From assembly GCF_023370075.1 (NCBI RefSeq), contig NZ_CP097152.1:477488-541487 (forward strand): a stretch of 64,000 bases of DNA, read 5' to 3'. A program made the translations under genes and the position numbers. This DNA comes from Deinococcus sp. QL22 (GTDB taxonomy: Bacteria; Deinococcota; Deinococci; Deinococcales; Deinococcaceae). Shown here one piece after another: positions 27,964 through 37,250 of this stretch; position 1 is the first letter of the stretch, and the number at the start of each line of letters is the position of its first letter. The notes beneath the pieces were generated by a model. The model had not been told where the DNA came from and did not search any database. It saw nothing but the letters and a program-made list of their open reading frames with translations.

Positions 27964-28080
27964 CTAGAGGTTGAGTGAGCGGACAGCCTGCTGATAGAGA
28001 GCGTCCACAGCGTCGAGCGACAGGTGCTGATAGATTTCCAGATTCTTCTTGCTGGCATGGCCACCGAGATCGGCAGATAG
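27964..28080 (-). pseudogene. Tyrosine recombinase, C-terminal remnant
   Basis: Minus-strand reading AELSADLGGHASKKNLEIYQ followed by HLSLDAVDALYQQAVRSL and a stop looks like the LGH...Y end of a tyrosine recombinase, with the nucleophile Tyr in EIYQHLS. A stop and a frame break lie immediately upstream, where another frame reads EATRCMATHKRR. Only the last 40 or so codons survive. Confidence 0.5.
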
Positions 28081-28224
28081 CTCAGCCGGCGGCGCTTATG
28101 TGTTGCCATACACCGGGTGGCTTCAATGGAGTCGAAGGCGTCCGGAATGGCGGCTTGAAGTCTGGGCAGCGCTTCGGCGAGGCGCTTGCGCGCTCTTCTT
28201 CCGAACATGCTGGGGTTCTAGTGG

Positions 28225-28346
28225 GAGGCTGGCGAGCGGTTTACAACGTCTGCAGGCCACATTCTTCCCTGTCCTACCAAACGCCACACGAATTCGCTGC
28301 CGGCTGGCTGGTTCAATGGGCTTCACAACCTGTACCCTATACTTGA
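28225..28346 (+). pseudogene. IS3-family transposase, C-terminal remnant
   Basis: Reads WRAVYNVCRPHSSLSYQTPH and EFAAGW, the usual end of IS3 orfB proteins (YN..RPHSSLGY.TP..F). Nothing upstream belongs to it. 28347-28500 holds nothing recognisable. Confidence 0.6.
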
Positions 28347-28500
28347 GCTGAGCCTCTCCTCGAAGTCGTCCGAATATTGGGGCCAGCCCACTTGAGCGTT
28401 GCCAGCCCCACCATCCCCAGCCTCCGTTCGGCCCCCTGTGCCCTGAGAGATACTGTGAGCCCGCCTGAGCCCGCGCTGGAGCCGGCGGGAGAGCCACTTC

Positions 28501-28893
28501 ATGCCCAAAGACAAGATCCCCACGCATCAGCAAACTTACCCACCCGATCTCGCCACCATTGATGCTCTGAAACTCGAAGGCCTGCAACCTGCAGACGGTC
28601 AACCCGTGGCCGCCCTCTTTAAGCTCCCGACAGGCGGCTGCGAACATCTCAGTGGCCTCTACCACCGCTTAGACGCTGTGCCGCTGCGGGTTAAGGCGTC
28701 CCTCCCTCTAAGGACTCACCCGAGCAAAGGTCGAAATGCTGTCCACGTTGCCTCAGCATCTGCCAAGGTGAACAGCCACTCAGGACGTGACACTTTTCTG
28801 AGGGGCCTGAAAGAGCTCGCTTCAGAGGCGACCACAAAACGCGTCTGGCTCCCGCTGGGCTTCGGTGTGGGGCTCTCGCGCGACCCAGGCTGA
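28501..28893 (+). CDS. Hypothetical protein
   Basis: Up to 130 aa, starting MPKDKIPTHQQTYPPDLATI after a GGGAG site. The first 60 codons look coding (VAALFKLPTGGCEHLSGLYH); the last part may be out of frame or degraded. I do not recognise a family. It lies between transposon scraps, so it may be a remnant of a plasmid or phage gene. Confidence 0.35.
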   Translation: MPKDKIPTHQQTYPPDLATIDALKLEGLQPADGQPVAALFKLPTGGCEHLSGLYHRLDAVPLRVKASLPLRTHPSKGRNAVHVASASAKVNSHSGRDTFLRGLKELASEATTKRVWLPLGFGVGLSRDPG

Positions 28894-29083
28894 TGCCGTG
28901 ATGGATGTAGACGATGCACTGACCAGTCATCGCCCTTCCCCGGCCGCGTAGACACAGCACAGGCCCCTGAAGCATAGTCAGGCTAATGCCGAACCCCACT
29001 TTGGCCCTCGGGTCGACGAGTCTTTCTCCCAGAGGCGCCATGCTTGGCCTCTTGCCCGTTCCTGCGGTCTGCCAGGTCTCACC

Positions 29084-30694
29084 ATGACGCCCCTCTGGGG
29101 AACAGCGAAGAGAGACAGAAGCAGCATGCACAAGCTGGCCCGGGTGAGGGCTCAGCTCCGGACGGCCTTGAACAGCGTCGCGCAGGCTCAGGCGCGGACG
29201 GCCGACGCAGAATACCTCGCCCACCTGATGTTCGAACTCGATGCCCCAAGCGATGCACGCGTCATCAGCGGGCAGAGGGCTGAACGCCTCCGGCGCCTCA
29301 CCCAGGCCGATCAGATCTGTATCAGTTTCGGCACCCTCCGTCAGGGCGTTCAGTTCCTCGTCCTGCAGGGCGACGGTCCGTCCCAGTTCGAGCTCTTTCG
29401 TCAACAGCGCTTTCAACGTGCCCAGGGCGGCGTCTTCTGGGAACGCATCGAATCCGGCGAGGCGCTGTTCGTCGACGACTATCCCCGCAGCCCGACGACC
29501 TCCCCCTTCATGCTGCAGGCTGGGGTGAGTGCTGTGGCGCATCTGCCCTTCGGTCAGCTGGACGGGGAAGTGGGGGTCCTGACCGCTTTCCGTTTTGGTG
29601 TGCCGAGACCCTGGACACCCAGAGAGCGAACGCTCCTCGAAGTGACTGCCAGAGCGTTGGGACAGGCGGTCAGCCGGGCGCAGACCATCCTGGAGCTAGC
29701 CCGGGCCGTGAAGTTCTCAACGGCCATCGCTCAGGTGGCCCGGCTCACGGAAACGCCCCTGGGCCTTCACGAAACGGCGCAGCAGGCGGCGGGAATCATG
29801 GCTGATCCCGCCCGATTTGACTTCGCGGTTTTGGCCCAGGTGGACGGTGAACGCGTGATTCACCACTTGCAATTCAGGAACGCCCGTGTGTCGGCGGAAC
29901 TGGTGCGCTTGATTGAACTGGGCTTGCCCCGGACGCAAAGTCTGGCCTGGATGAGCCTGCAGCGGAACGAGGCGCTGTTCATCGACCGGTATCAGGACAG
30001 CCCAGTGCGCGTTGAAGCCCTGGCGAATGAGGATGTGCAGGCACTGGCCTTCGTCCCATTAACCATGGGGGACCCGGCCCACGGCCTGGCGCTGATCATC
30101 GGCCGGGTTGGAGACAGTCCTCCTTGGTCCGTCCAAGACCAGGACTTGTTCCTGACCGCCGCTCAGAGCCTCCGGCTCTCCTATGAACGCCAGCACTCCA
30201 TGGATCATCTGCGGGAAGCCGCCCTCACAGATCCCCTCACCCAGCTGGGCAACCGCCGCGCTCTCGAGGACGCCCTGGAACTGGCCCTGGCGGAGGCCCG
30301 GGAAACCCGTTCAGGCCTGAGTCTGATCTCCATAGATCTTGACGGCCTCAAGGCGGTGAATGACTGCGATGGGCATGAACGGGGGGACGCCTTGCTGGTT
30401 GGGTTTGCGTCCTCGCTGCGGCTGGCTTTCCGGGGTGAGGACGCCTTGTTCCGGGTCGGGGGTGACGAGTTCGTGGTGCTGGTGAAACACCCGTCTCCAG
30501 CAGGTGCGGCGGTCGGCGGTTCGCTGTCCCGCGTCCGGGTCGCCGTCGATCAGCTGAGGCGCGGCGGATTTGACCAGGTGGACGTCAGTGCAGGAATCGC
30601 CACCTTTCCGGAAGACCGTGACGATGTCACTCAGCTGCTGCGCCTGAGCGATCAGCGGATGTACCTGCAGAAACAGGAACACCGTCAGCGCTGA
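29084..30694 (+). CDS. GAF-GAF-GGDEF diguanylate cyclase
   Basis: 536 aa, cytoplasmic. Two GAF-like sensor domains (about 40-205 and 215-365) are followed by a GGDEF domain with the active motif VGGDEFVV (near 460) and an RGED inhibitory site five residues before it. It should make cyclic di-GMP from two GTP and be feedback-inhibited. The start is uncertain: ATG 29084 or ATG 29126, neither with a strong ribosome site. Confidence 0.88.
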   Translation: MTPLWGTAKRDRSSMHKLARVRAQLRTALNSVAQAQARTADAEYLAHLMFELDAPSDARVISGQRAERLRRLTQADQICISFGTLRQGVQFLVLQGDGPSQFELFRQQRFQRAQGGVFWERIESGEALFVDDYPRSPTTSPFMLQAGVSAVAHLPFGQLDGEVGVLTAFRFGVPRPWTPRERTLLEVTARALGQAVSRAQTILELARAVKFSTAIAQVARLTETPLGLHETAQQAAGIMADPARFDFAVLAQVDGERVIHHLQFRNARVSAELVRLIELGLPRTQSLAWMSLQRNEALFIDRYQDSPVRVEALANEDVQALAFVPLTMGDPAHGLALIIGRVGDSPPWSVQDQDLFLTAAQSLRLSYERQHSMDHLREAALTDPLTQLGNRRALEDALELALAEARETRSGLSLISIDLDGLKAVNDCDGHERGDALLVGFASSLRLAFRGEDALFRVGGDEFVVLVKHPSPAGAAVGGSLSRVRVAVDQLRRGGFDQVDVSAGIATFPEDRDDVTQLLRLSDQRMYLQKQEHRQR

Positions 30695-30716
30695 CAGCTG
30701 CCTTCGCTGTTCCCCG

Positions 30717-30734
30717 CAAAAGGCTTCCCTTTTG
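30717..30734 (+). terminator. Hairpin downstream of the cyclase, member of a small repeat family
   Basis: CAAAAGG-CTTC-CCTTTTG starts 22 bases after the cyclase stop. The same sequence occurs at 40843-40860, and a degenerate form near 42265-42285. It lacks a long T-tract, so it could be a terminator or a small dispersed repeat. Confidence 0.5.
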
Positions 30735-30866
30735 AATGCCTCATAAAACACCCTTGCCGTTAGCGTAAGACGGGGCCAAGCCATGTGAAGCCTTTTGAGG
30801 TGTGACCCAAGACGCTTGCTGGCCATCTGTTCAAGTTGTGTCAGAGCCGCCGCGTCAGCTGAATGC

Positions 30867-31554
30867 ATGCGACTTCAAGGATGGGTGTTGGCGCTGGCCT
30901 TAGTTGGGGGCGCGTTGGCATGGGACAGGCCGAACCACTGCAGGTGGCGCAGGTCTACGCTGCCGGAACCATCATTGACGCCCCCACTTTGGGTTACCGC
31001 CTGAAAGTGCCTCCGGGCTATCAGGCACAACTGGCCCCCAGCGAGGAAGCCCCCGGCGTGGCCTCCAAGGCCAAAGCACCATTACCGTCAGCGTGCTGCC
31101 AGATGCTCCCACTAACGCGCTTCAAACGGCCTTTCCCGCCAAGCTGATCCAGTCGCAGCTTGAGGCCGTCCTGACTGCGCCACCGACAGGAGTCGATGTG
31201 AATGTGGCCCGCTACAGCCTGCCCGGAGGTGGCGTGCTGACCCGCGCCGCCCTCCTGCAGCGCGCCAGTGGGAGCAGCGCCCCGACACGGGTGACCGTGA
31301 TGGTGCCTCACGACCCCGATCAGAATGACGCGGCCCTGGAAGTGATGGGCGGCATGCTTCAATCCATGGCCCTGATTCTAGTCGACCCCGTGCCTGCCCA
31401 ACTCTGGGCTGAGCGTCTGAAGGTGGCGCAGCGGACCGCATTCGAGTCCATCAGGAGAGTATCGAGCAGTCCAACCATGTTTATGAGCCTGTGTGAAGGT
31501 GGCGGTACGGTTTCAGGTCAGTCACAGACGGTCAGCCTCTTCCACCTCGGTTGA
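30867..31554 (+). pseudogene. Secreted protein gene with two frame breaks
   Basis: ATG 30867 opens a signal peptide (MRLQGWVLALALVGGALA). The frame then shifts near 30920 to QAEPLQVAQVYAAGTIIDAP ... LKVPPGYQAQLAPSEEAPG, and again near 31065 to STITVSVLPDAPTNALQTAF, running to the stop at 31554. In frame, this would be a secreted protein of about 225 aa. I do not recognise the family. The two shifts could be real decay or sequence errors. Confidence 0.6.
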
Positions 31555-31732
31555 GACACCACAACCCCGTCAAGACGTATTTGGGGCTGTGGTTGACGGT
31601 GGCACTGCCTGTCCTCGCGCGCGACCTGAAATTTATTGATCTCCGGGCCTGATCGCCGCTCATTAACACGATATTGAGAGTAAGCCAGCGGTATCGGGAG
31701 TGCGGAAGAGCCGCAAAACTGAGGTATCCCCA

Positions 31733-31764
31733 GGAGAGGTGGTCACACACGTGCGCACCTCTCC
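31733..31764 (-). other. Hairpin downstream of the membrane diguanylate cyclase
   Basis: GGAGAGGTG (31733-31741) and CACCTCTCC (31756-31764) form a 9-bp stem about 25 bases past the minus-strand stop. There is no T-tract, so terminator function is uncertain. The rest of 31555-31788 holds no gene. Confidence 0.35.
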
Positions 31765-31788
31765 ACCTCACGGTTGGGCACCGCAGGC

Positions 31789-33912
31789 TCAGGTTGTTCC
31801 TGTTGTGGGATCAGCTGCAGCGGCCAGCACCTGGTTCCGTCCCTGCTTCTTCGCGCGGTACAAGGCCTGATCTGCCGCCTGAATCAGATCTGCAGGTTTA
31901 GAACGTTGCTCGGACAAAGCCGCCACACCCACGGAGATCGTGATCGTGCCCAGAGGCTGGTGTTGAAACAAGACGGTCAGCCCTTCCACGGCTTGCCGGA
32001 GGTGCTCCGCACGCCTCATGGCCTGCGCTTCATCGGCATCAAGTAAGGCAATCAAGAACTCCTCCCCGCCGTACCGGCATACGATGTCTTCCTCTCTAAA
32101 AACGCGTTGCATGAGGCCAGCAAGTTCCTTCAGCACTCCATCGCCGGCGTCGTGACCAAACGAGTCATTGAATTTCTTGAAATGATCAATGTCGAGCACC
32201 AGAACACTGATCGAGAGCCCCCCACGGATGGCCCGGCGGACTTCCCGTTCCAAGGTCTCTTCCAGGTAGCGCCGGTTGTGCAGCCCAGTCAAAGGGTCAC
32301 GAATGGATTGCAAACGCAGCGACTCGCGCAACCTTAAATTGGCCAGCGCGAGCGCCACATGCCGCGCCATACTTTGGACAGCTTCGTTCATCCCCTGCAG
32401 CGCTTGTGGATCTTTATCCTCGGTCTGAAGGCGAAAGACGCCGACCGTTTCGCCCTGAGCGACCAATGGAACGCACAGGTATGCCGCTGGCACCTCCCGA
32501 CCAAGCGGGAGACACGGGATACTCACGCGGCTTCCATCGCGCTCATGGGAATGAGGATGACCCCGCCGCAAAGCCCAGCATTCTGACGGTGCGAATACCT
32601 GTTCCGCAGTTGAAGTCGGGGCTTCGCTCCACTGCACGAAGGACTCGATCAGGTTGCGGGACGAATTGATTGTGGCGATCGATCCCCGGGTTCCCGGGAA
32701 TATGGTGGCTGCTGCACGCAAAAGAACGGTTCGTGCCTCATCGAGCGTCAGGCAGGCTTGAAGCAGGTCTGCGACATCGCTCGTGGTTTGGATCTTCAGA
32801 TTTTGCTGCTCTAGGATCCGGGACTGTGCTCCCAGTTCTGTGTTTCGCACTTCCAGCGTGGAGACCGCGTCCCGGACGCGCTCATTGAGCTGGGTGTTGG
32901 CTTCAATCAGGGACGTGTTCGCCTGAAGGAGGTCTTTGTCCAGAGCTTGATTCTCAAGCCTGCCGATTCTGTCGCGACTGTGAATGAAGTACCCGAGACC
33001 AAATAGCGCTAAAAGCGCCACGACGGTATCAACGATGCCGGTGTCCCGCGCCAGCATCAAGGGAGCCAGGGCGGCGTACGCTCCGAATTTCAAGAACAAA
33101 ATGAGATTCGATGATGTTTCCTCGCGCGTCGTGCGGGTGCCGGCCGGCACGGGGACAAATGACCTCGCCTTAAGAGCAGCGAAGGTGAAGAGGGTCAGGC
33201 CGGTCGCCCACGTCAGGTCCAGAGGAGATCCGGCAGTGTAGGTTCCTCGGGCCACCTCAACGGTATAGATGATGTTGCCCAGAGCGAAGACCAGCACGCC
33301 GCCCAGGATCAGCCACAACATGGATCGCCGCTCCCGCTGCCATTCGTATTGCAGGATAAATACGACGCCTCCGAGCATGACCAGATCACCCAGGGGGTAC
33401 AGGACGGCCGCAGCGGCCGCCAGGACACTGTCTGCTGTCTTGACAGTATGGCGGAGCAGAACCGACCACTCAATCAGGCCCAGGGAAAACAACATAATCA
33501 CGGTGTTGGTGATGACTTTGACCCGTGCGAGTCCTTCTAGGCGCGTGCCGGTGAGCTGTACCAGGGCAGCGAACATGAACCATGGGAACAGCAGGAACAG
33601 CGCGTCCGCCATGGTTGGAAAAGGAATCCGCTGGTACACCACAGTGTGGTACCCCCAGAAGATCATGCCAGCGGTATACATGCCGGTGGCGACCGCGAGG
33701 GTCAACCAACCGCGGCTGGTTCGGGCATCTTGCTCTTGCTGGGATCGCCAGAACACCACCAGCGTAGCGATCAAGCTCGGAAGAATAAGTGGCGTGCCGC
33801 CGATCTGAGCGGTGACGCGGATTCCCCCCCAGTGCTCAAGCGTCCAGAGGGCATACACGACCACGTAAGCAATCAGCAACAGGGGCCAGCGTGCCAGCGT
33901 GCTTGAAAACAT
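31789..33912 (-). CDS. Membrane-bound GAF-GGDEF diguanylate cyclase
   Basis: 707 aa. The N-terminal third has about 8-10 hydrophobic segments (from WPLLLIAYVVVYALW to VALLALFGLGYFI, about residues 8-310), an integral membrane sensor. A coiled coil follows (LLQANTSLIEANTQLNERV), then a GAF domain (about 375-530) and a GGDEF domain with YGGEEFLIAL and an REED inhibitory site five residues before. It should make cyclic di-GMP in response to a membrane or small-molecule signal. Start at ATG 33912. Confidence 0.9.
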   Translation of the reverse strand: MFSSTLARWPLLLIAYVVVYALWTLEHWGGIRVTAQIGGTPLILPSLIATLVVFWRSQQEQDARTSRGWLTLAVATGMYTAGMIFWGYHTVVYQRIPFPTMADALFLLFPWFMFAALVQLTGTRLEGLARVKVITNTVIMLFSLGLIEWSVLLRHTVKTADSVLAAAAAVLYPLGDLVMLGGVVFILQYEWQRERRSMLWLILGGVLVFALGNIIYTVEVARGTYTAGSPLDLTWATGLTLFTFAALKARSFVPVPAGTRTTREETSSNLILFLKFGAYAALAPLMLARDTGIVDTVVALLALFGLGYFIHSRDRIGRLENQALDKDLLQANTSLIEANTQLNERVRDAVSTLEVRNTELGAQSRILEQQNLKIQTTSDVADLLQACLTLDEARTVLLRAAATIFPGTRGSIATINSSRNLIESFVQWSEAPTSTAEQVFAPSECWALRRGHPHSHERDGSRVSIPCLPLGREVPAAYLCVPLVAQGETVGVFRLQTEDKDPQALQGMNEAVQSMARHVALALANLRLRESLRLQSIRDPLTGLHNRRYLEETLEREVRRAIRGGLSISVLVLDIDHFKKFNDSFGHDAGDGVLKELAGLMQRVFREEDIVCRYGGEEFLIALLDADEAQAMRRAEHLRQAVEGLTVLFQHQPLGTITISVGVAALSEQRSKPADLIQAADQALYRAKKQGRNQVLAAAADPTTGTT

Positions 33913-34550
33913 GTGCTCACCATTCTAGGGTACGTTGTCATACCCTTTCAGTAAATATGACCCAGTTTGTTGATGACAGTGTAAATGTGGGTTGCTCTCT
34001 TGGGTGAAGTGTGGCTGCTCACGGTCTAGTGCATCACCACAGGCATGTCTGGGGCTATGACTTGTGAATGATGAGAATAAGTGGTGTATTTTGGAGCGCG
34101 GGAGATCAGTATTCGACGGCGCAACCACGTGCCACCGGAGCCAGCCGACCTCACTCTGCCCCGTTACCGACCAACCCGGTGCGCGAGAACCTCAGCCTGC
34201 AAACTCGAACGGAATTCAAGATTCAGTTTGATGGCATCACCTCCCAAGCTGTGCGGGCAGGACTGGGAGATTGAGCCTATGGATCTCTCGAAGCAACTGC
34301 TGCGCCCCGTGCTGAACCAAGCAGGCCGCCAAACACCTGTGCGGAAACGGGCCGAACTGGACGCCACGCCAGACGCGGAACACCTCTATCCGGCAGGACG
34401 ACTGGATGGCCTCTTGCCACTGGTCTACCCGCTCAACGGGCTAGCGCGTCAAGCAAAACGGCTACTGTAAAGCGCCTGCTGTAACCACTGCTGACCCAGG
34501 AAGGCCTTCACCGCCTGACACGGCAGCTGGCAGGTGTGGAGGAAGCGACA
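33913..34550. other. Long intergenic region
   Basis: A 638-base stretch without a convincing gene. An open frame on the + strand (34279-34470, starting MDLSKQLLRPVLNQ) would give 63 aa, but it has no clear ribosome site or family. Promoters for the divergent genes should lie here. Confidence 0.35.
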
Positions 34551-35060
34551 ATGACACACCACTCCGATTCGGGCCTGCTGGGAGCATTGCTAGAGGCGTG
34601 GAACCGCAACAACACCATCCTGATGAACTTGCTGCACGTCTTGCCTGAGGGCGGACTGGAGGCCAAAGCTACGCCGGGCAGCCCTTCCATTGCCGAACTG
34701 CTGACCCACATCCGCTTCATCCGCATCTGCACGGTCTATGAGAACGACCCGGAGTTCGCCCGAAGACACGCTGAGCTGGCCCTGCAAGATGAAGACGAGT
34801 GGCTCGATGAGCGCGATCCGGTTCGACTGGCTCAAATGCTTCAGGACAGCGCCGGGGTGGTGCGGGACGCCGTGAAGGGCTGGGTGGAAGCAGGACGGGG
34901 CAGGGTCGGCGACTACGCCCACCCGGTTCTGCTGCTGCAACACCTGCTGTGGCACGAGGGCTATCACGTCGGCCAGATGAAGCTGGCCCTCAAAATCACG
35001 GGCCGCCCCCTGAGTGATCAAGAAGCGGGCCCGGCCACCTGGAACGTCTGGCGGCACTGA
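34551..35060 (+). CDS. DinB/YfiT-like metal-binding protein
   Basis: 169 aa. A four-helix DinB-superfamily protein with the metal ligands visible as LLTHIRF (first His) and WHEGYHVGQM (HxxxH). ATG 34551 follows GGAGGAAGC. The family includes bacillithiol- and mycothiol-dependent S-transferases; the exact role is unknown. It is unrelated in sequence to the polymerase gene dinB that happens to follow. Confidence 0.85.
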   Translation: MTHHSDSGLLGALLEAWNRNNTILMNLLHVLPEGGLEAKATPGSPSIAELLTHIRFIRICTVYENDPEFARRHAELALQDEDEWLDERDPVRLAQMLQDSAGVVRDAVKGWVEAGRGRVGDYAHPVLLLQHLLWHEGYHVGQMKLALKITGRPLSDQEAGPATWNVWRH

Positions 35061-35518
35061 GCGGTGGGCGGCGCGTTTCTGGACAACGCGCCAGCAGGCC
35101 AGCCCCGGTACCGTGATGTGCTCAGCATGCACGCCCCGCTCCCCCTCTAGACTGACCCCAATGTCCAGCAGATCGGTGAGAAAGCCCGTGGGCACCAAGG
35201 TGACGGGCTGGGTCGACTCCAGATCGCCCACATGCAGGTCAAGCTTTAGCGCCGCACTGGGAATGAGGCGGGCCGGTAAAGGCGCGAACCGGCATGGGGC
35301 GGCCGTGGTGCATACCCGCAGGGTTTGCCGCTTGTCTCTGCGGTGGCCTTTCCAAACGGTGGAGGCGGTCAACCCCCGAGATATTCGGGGAAATACCCCG
35401 CCCTCCATGGCTCTCCGGGTCAGGCAGAGCTGAACTCTCTGAACCGTGTCCTGATCGCCGTGCACCGTCTGCGCTGGCCCCGGCCCGCGTCCACTTGTTT
35501 CCCGGCTTACACTGCCCT
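35061..35518. other. Intergenic region before DNA polymerase IV
   Basis: No clear gene. Open frames on both strands have no recognisable motif. The minus-strand stretch reading HVGDLESTQPVTLVPTGFLT (about 35160-35260) looks slightly coding and could be a gene scrap. Confidence 0.35.
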
Positions 35519-36559
35519 ATGCAGCGGTTGATCGTGCACGTGGATATGGACGCCTTCTACGCCTCCGTCGAATTGCGCGAACAGCCTGAACTGGTCGAAC
35601 GCCCGGTCGCCGTCATCGTCCCCGGTCGCCGGGGCATCGTCATGACCGCCAACTATCTGGCCCGCAGCTTCGGCGTCCACAGCGCCCTGCCTGTCTATCA
35701 GGCCCGCCTGCGCTGCCCCGGAATCGTGCTCCTTCCACAACGCATGGACTTGTACCGCGCCGTCTCCGCACAGATCCACGGCGTCTTCGCCCGCTACACC
35801 GACGTCATCGAACCGCTCGCTTTGGACGAGGCGTACCTGGAGGTCACGCAGGCGGGGCGGACGCTTGAAGACGCGGCCCACCTGGCCCAGGCCATTCAGG
35901 CGGACATTCTGACCGAAACGCGCCTGACCTGTTCGGCCGGGGTGTCGGTGAACAAGTTTCTCGCGAAGTTCGGCAGTGGGCAGCACAAGCCTGGTGGGCT
36001 GACCGTCATCCGGCCCGAGGATGTCGACGCGCCGCTCGCCGCCCTCCCCATTGAGGCGTTTTTCGGGGTAGGGCCCGTGATCGCGGGAAAGCTGCAGGCG
36101 CAGGGGATCTCCACGGGAGCAGAGTTGCGTTCGAGGACGCTGGCAGAACTTCAGGCCGTGCTCGGTTCCGGAAAGCTCGCGCCGCGCCTGTATGAGTTGG
36201 CGCGCGGTGTGGATGAGCGGCCGGTGGAGGCGAACCGGGCGCCGCAGTCAATTGGGGTGGAACGGACGTTTGACCATGACCTGAGCACGCGGGAGGCGTT
36301 GCTGGCCGAACTGCCCAGGATCACGGCCGAGGTCGAAGCGCGACTGATGAAGCGGGGGTACGTGGGGCGGACGGCTGTGCTGAAGGTGAGTTTTGGAGAC
36401 GGAACGACGGTCACGCGGCACCGGACATCAGAACAGCCCCTGACGGGCGCGGTCGAGCTGGCTGAGGCGGTCACCCAGGTGCTGACCCCAGAGTTGGTGG
36501 AGGGGCGAGCAGTGCGGCTGTTGGGCGTGAATGTCGTCAACCTGAGACCCCGGGCCTGA
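35519..36559 (+). CDS. dinB: DNA polymerase IV (Y-family translesion polymerase)
   Basis: 346 aa, the normal length for Pol IV. Catalytic motifs: HVDMDAFYASVE (metal Asp) and PLALDEAYLEVT (Asp-Glu). The helix-hairpin-helix thumb has FFGVGPVIAGKLQAQGI, and the little-finger domain begins near SIGVERTFDHDL. It replicates past damaged bases. ATG 35519 is the conserved start (MQRLIVHVDMD); the open frame upstream to 35294 is not part of the family. Confidence 0.95.
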   Translation: MQRLIVHVDMDAFYASVELREQPELVERPVAVIVPGRRGIVMTANYLARSFGVHSALPVYQARLRCPGIVLLPQRMDLYRAVSAQIHGVFARYTDVIEPLALDEAYLEVTQAGRTLEDAAHLAQAIQADILTETRLTCSAGVSVNKFLAKFGSGQHKPGGLTVIRPEDVDAPLAALPIEAFFGVGPVIAGKLQAQGISTGAELRSRTLAELQAVLGSGKLAPRLYELARGVDERPVEANRAPQSIGVERTFDHDLSTREALLAELPRITAEVEARLMKRGYVGRTAVLKVSFGDGTTVTRHRTSEQPLTGAVELAEAVTQVLTPELVEGRAVRLLGVNVVNLRPRA

Positions 36560-37250
36560 GATTCACCCCGTCCTCCCATTGCGCTGGATGCGGGCCAGCT
36601 CCAGCAAGCCCGGCAGGGGCGACACCATAACAATGTGTTGCCATGCATCTCAGCGGCTGACACAGTGCCGTTTTCCTCATCCAGCACAGGAGACGGCACC
36701 TCAGCAGTCGATTCGTGCGTCAAGGGCGCTTCATTTCCAATGCTCAGGGCATCGAACTCTCAGGCATGCTGTTGGTGCAGTACCATCCATAAGGACGATT
36801 TGTCCGCTGAAATGGCCGCCGATTTGGGCATCAAACGCGTCACCAATACTGTGATTGGCGTTTCTCCTCGGTAATGACCCCTCTCTATTCAGACGAACTC
36901 GACCCCGCGCGCTGCGACCACTTCGTGCAACTGGCCCTCGGTGACCACCGCTAACGTGACCTTTGAACCAAGATACTCATGCCCTGCCGGGAACCCCACA
37001 GGGGTGACGGTCGTTATCCGGCATGAGAGGCGGTAGTCGACCACCTTCAGATCAGGTTTAGCTCAACTGCCTGGCTTTCTGACGTTTCCGCAGGGCTTCT
37101 ATCTCGGCATGCGCCTGGGCCGCCTCTTTCGTTGAGGAAGCGAGATTGCGCTGAAGCAATGGAAGGTACTGCGTGAATTCTGTCTAGCAGTAAGCATTCC
37201 AGCAGTCGAGGCCTACGCAGGAAGCGATCCTTTGATGGCCTGTTCGACAT
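36560..37250. other. Degraded intergenic region
   Basis: No intact gene. On the minus strand about 37064-37180 reads FTQYLPLLQRNLASSTKEAA then HAEIEALRKRQKARQLS and a stop, a plausible C-terminal coiled-coil fragment of a lost gene. A short + reading at 36873-36953 (MTPLYSDELDPARCDHFVQL) may be another scrap. Confidence 0.4.

Noticed and set aside
28691..29542. Minus-strand open frame opposite the first diguanylate cyclase
   Set aside because: Shadow of the GAF domain coding region; no recognisable domain.
34551..35060. Calling this gene dinB because of the DinB-family name
   Set aside because: DinB/YfiT metal-binding proteins are unrelated to DNA polymerase IV; the polymerase gene is the separate one at 35519.
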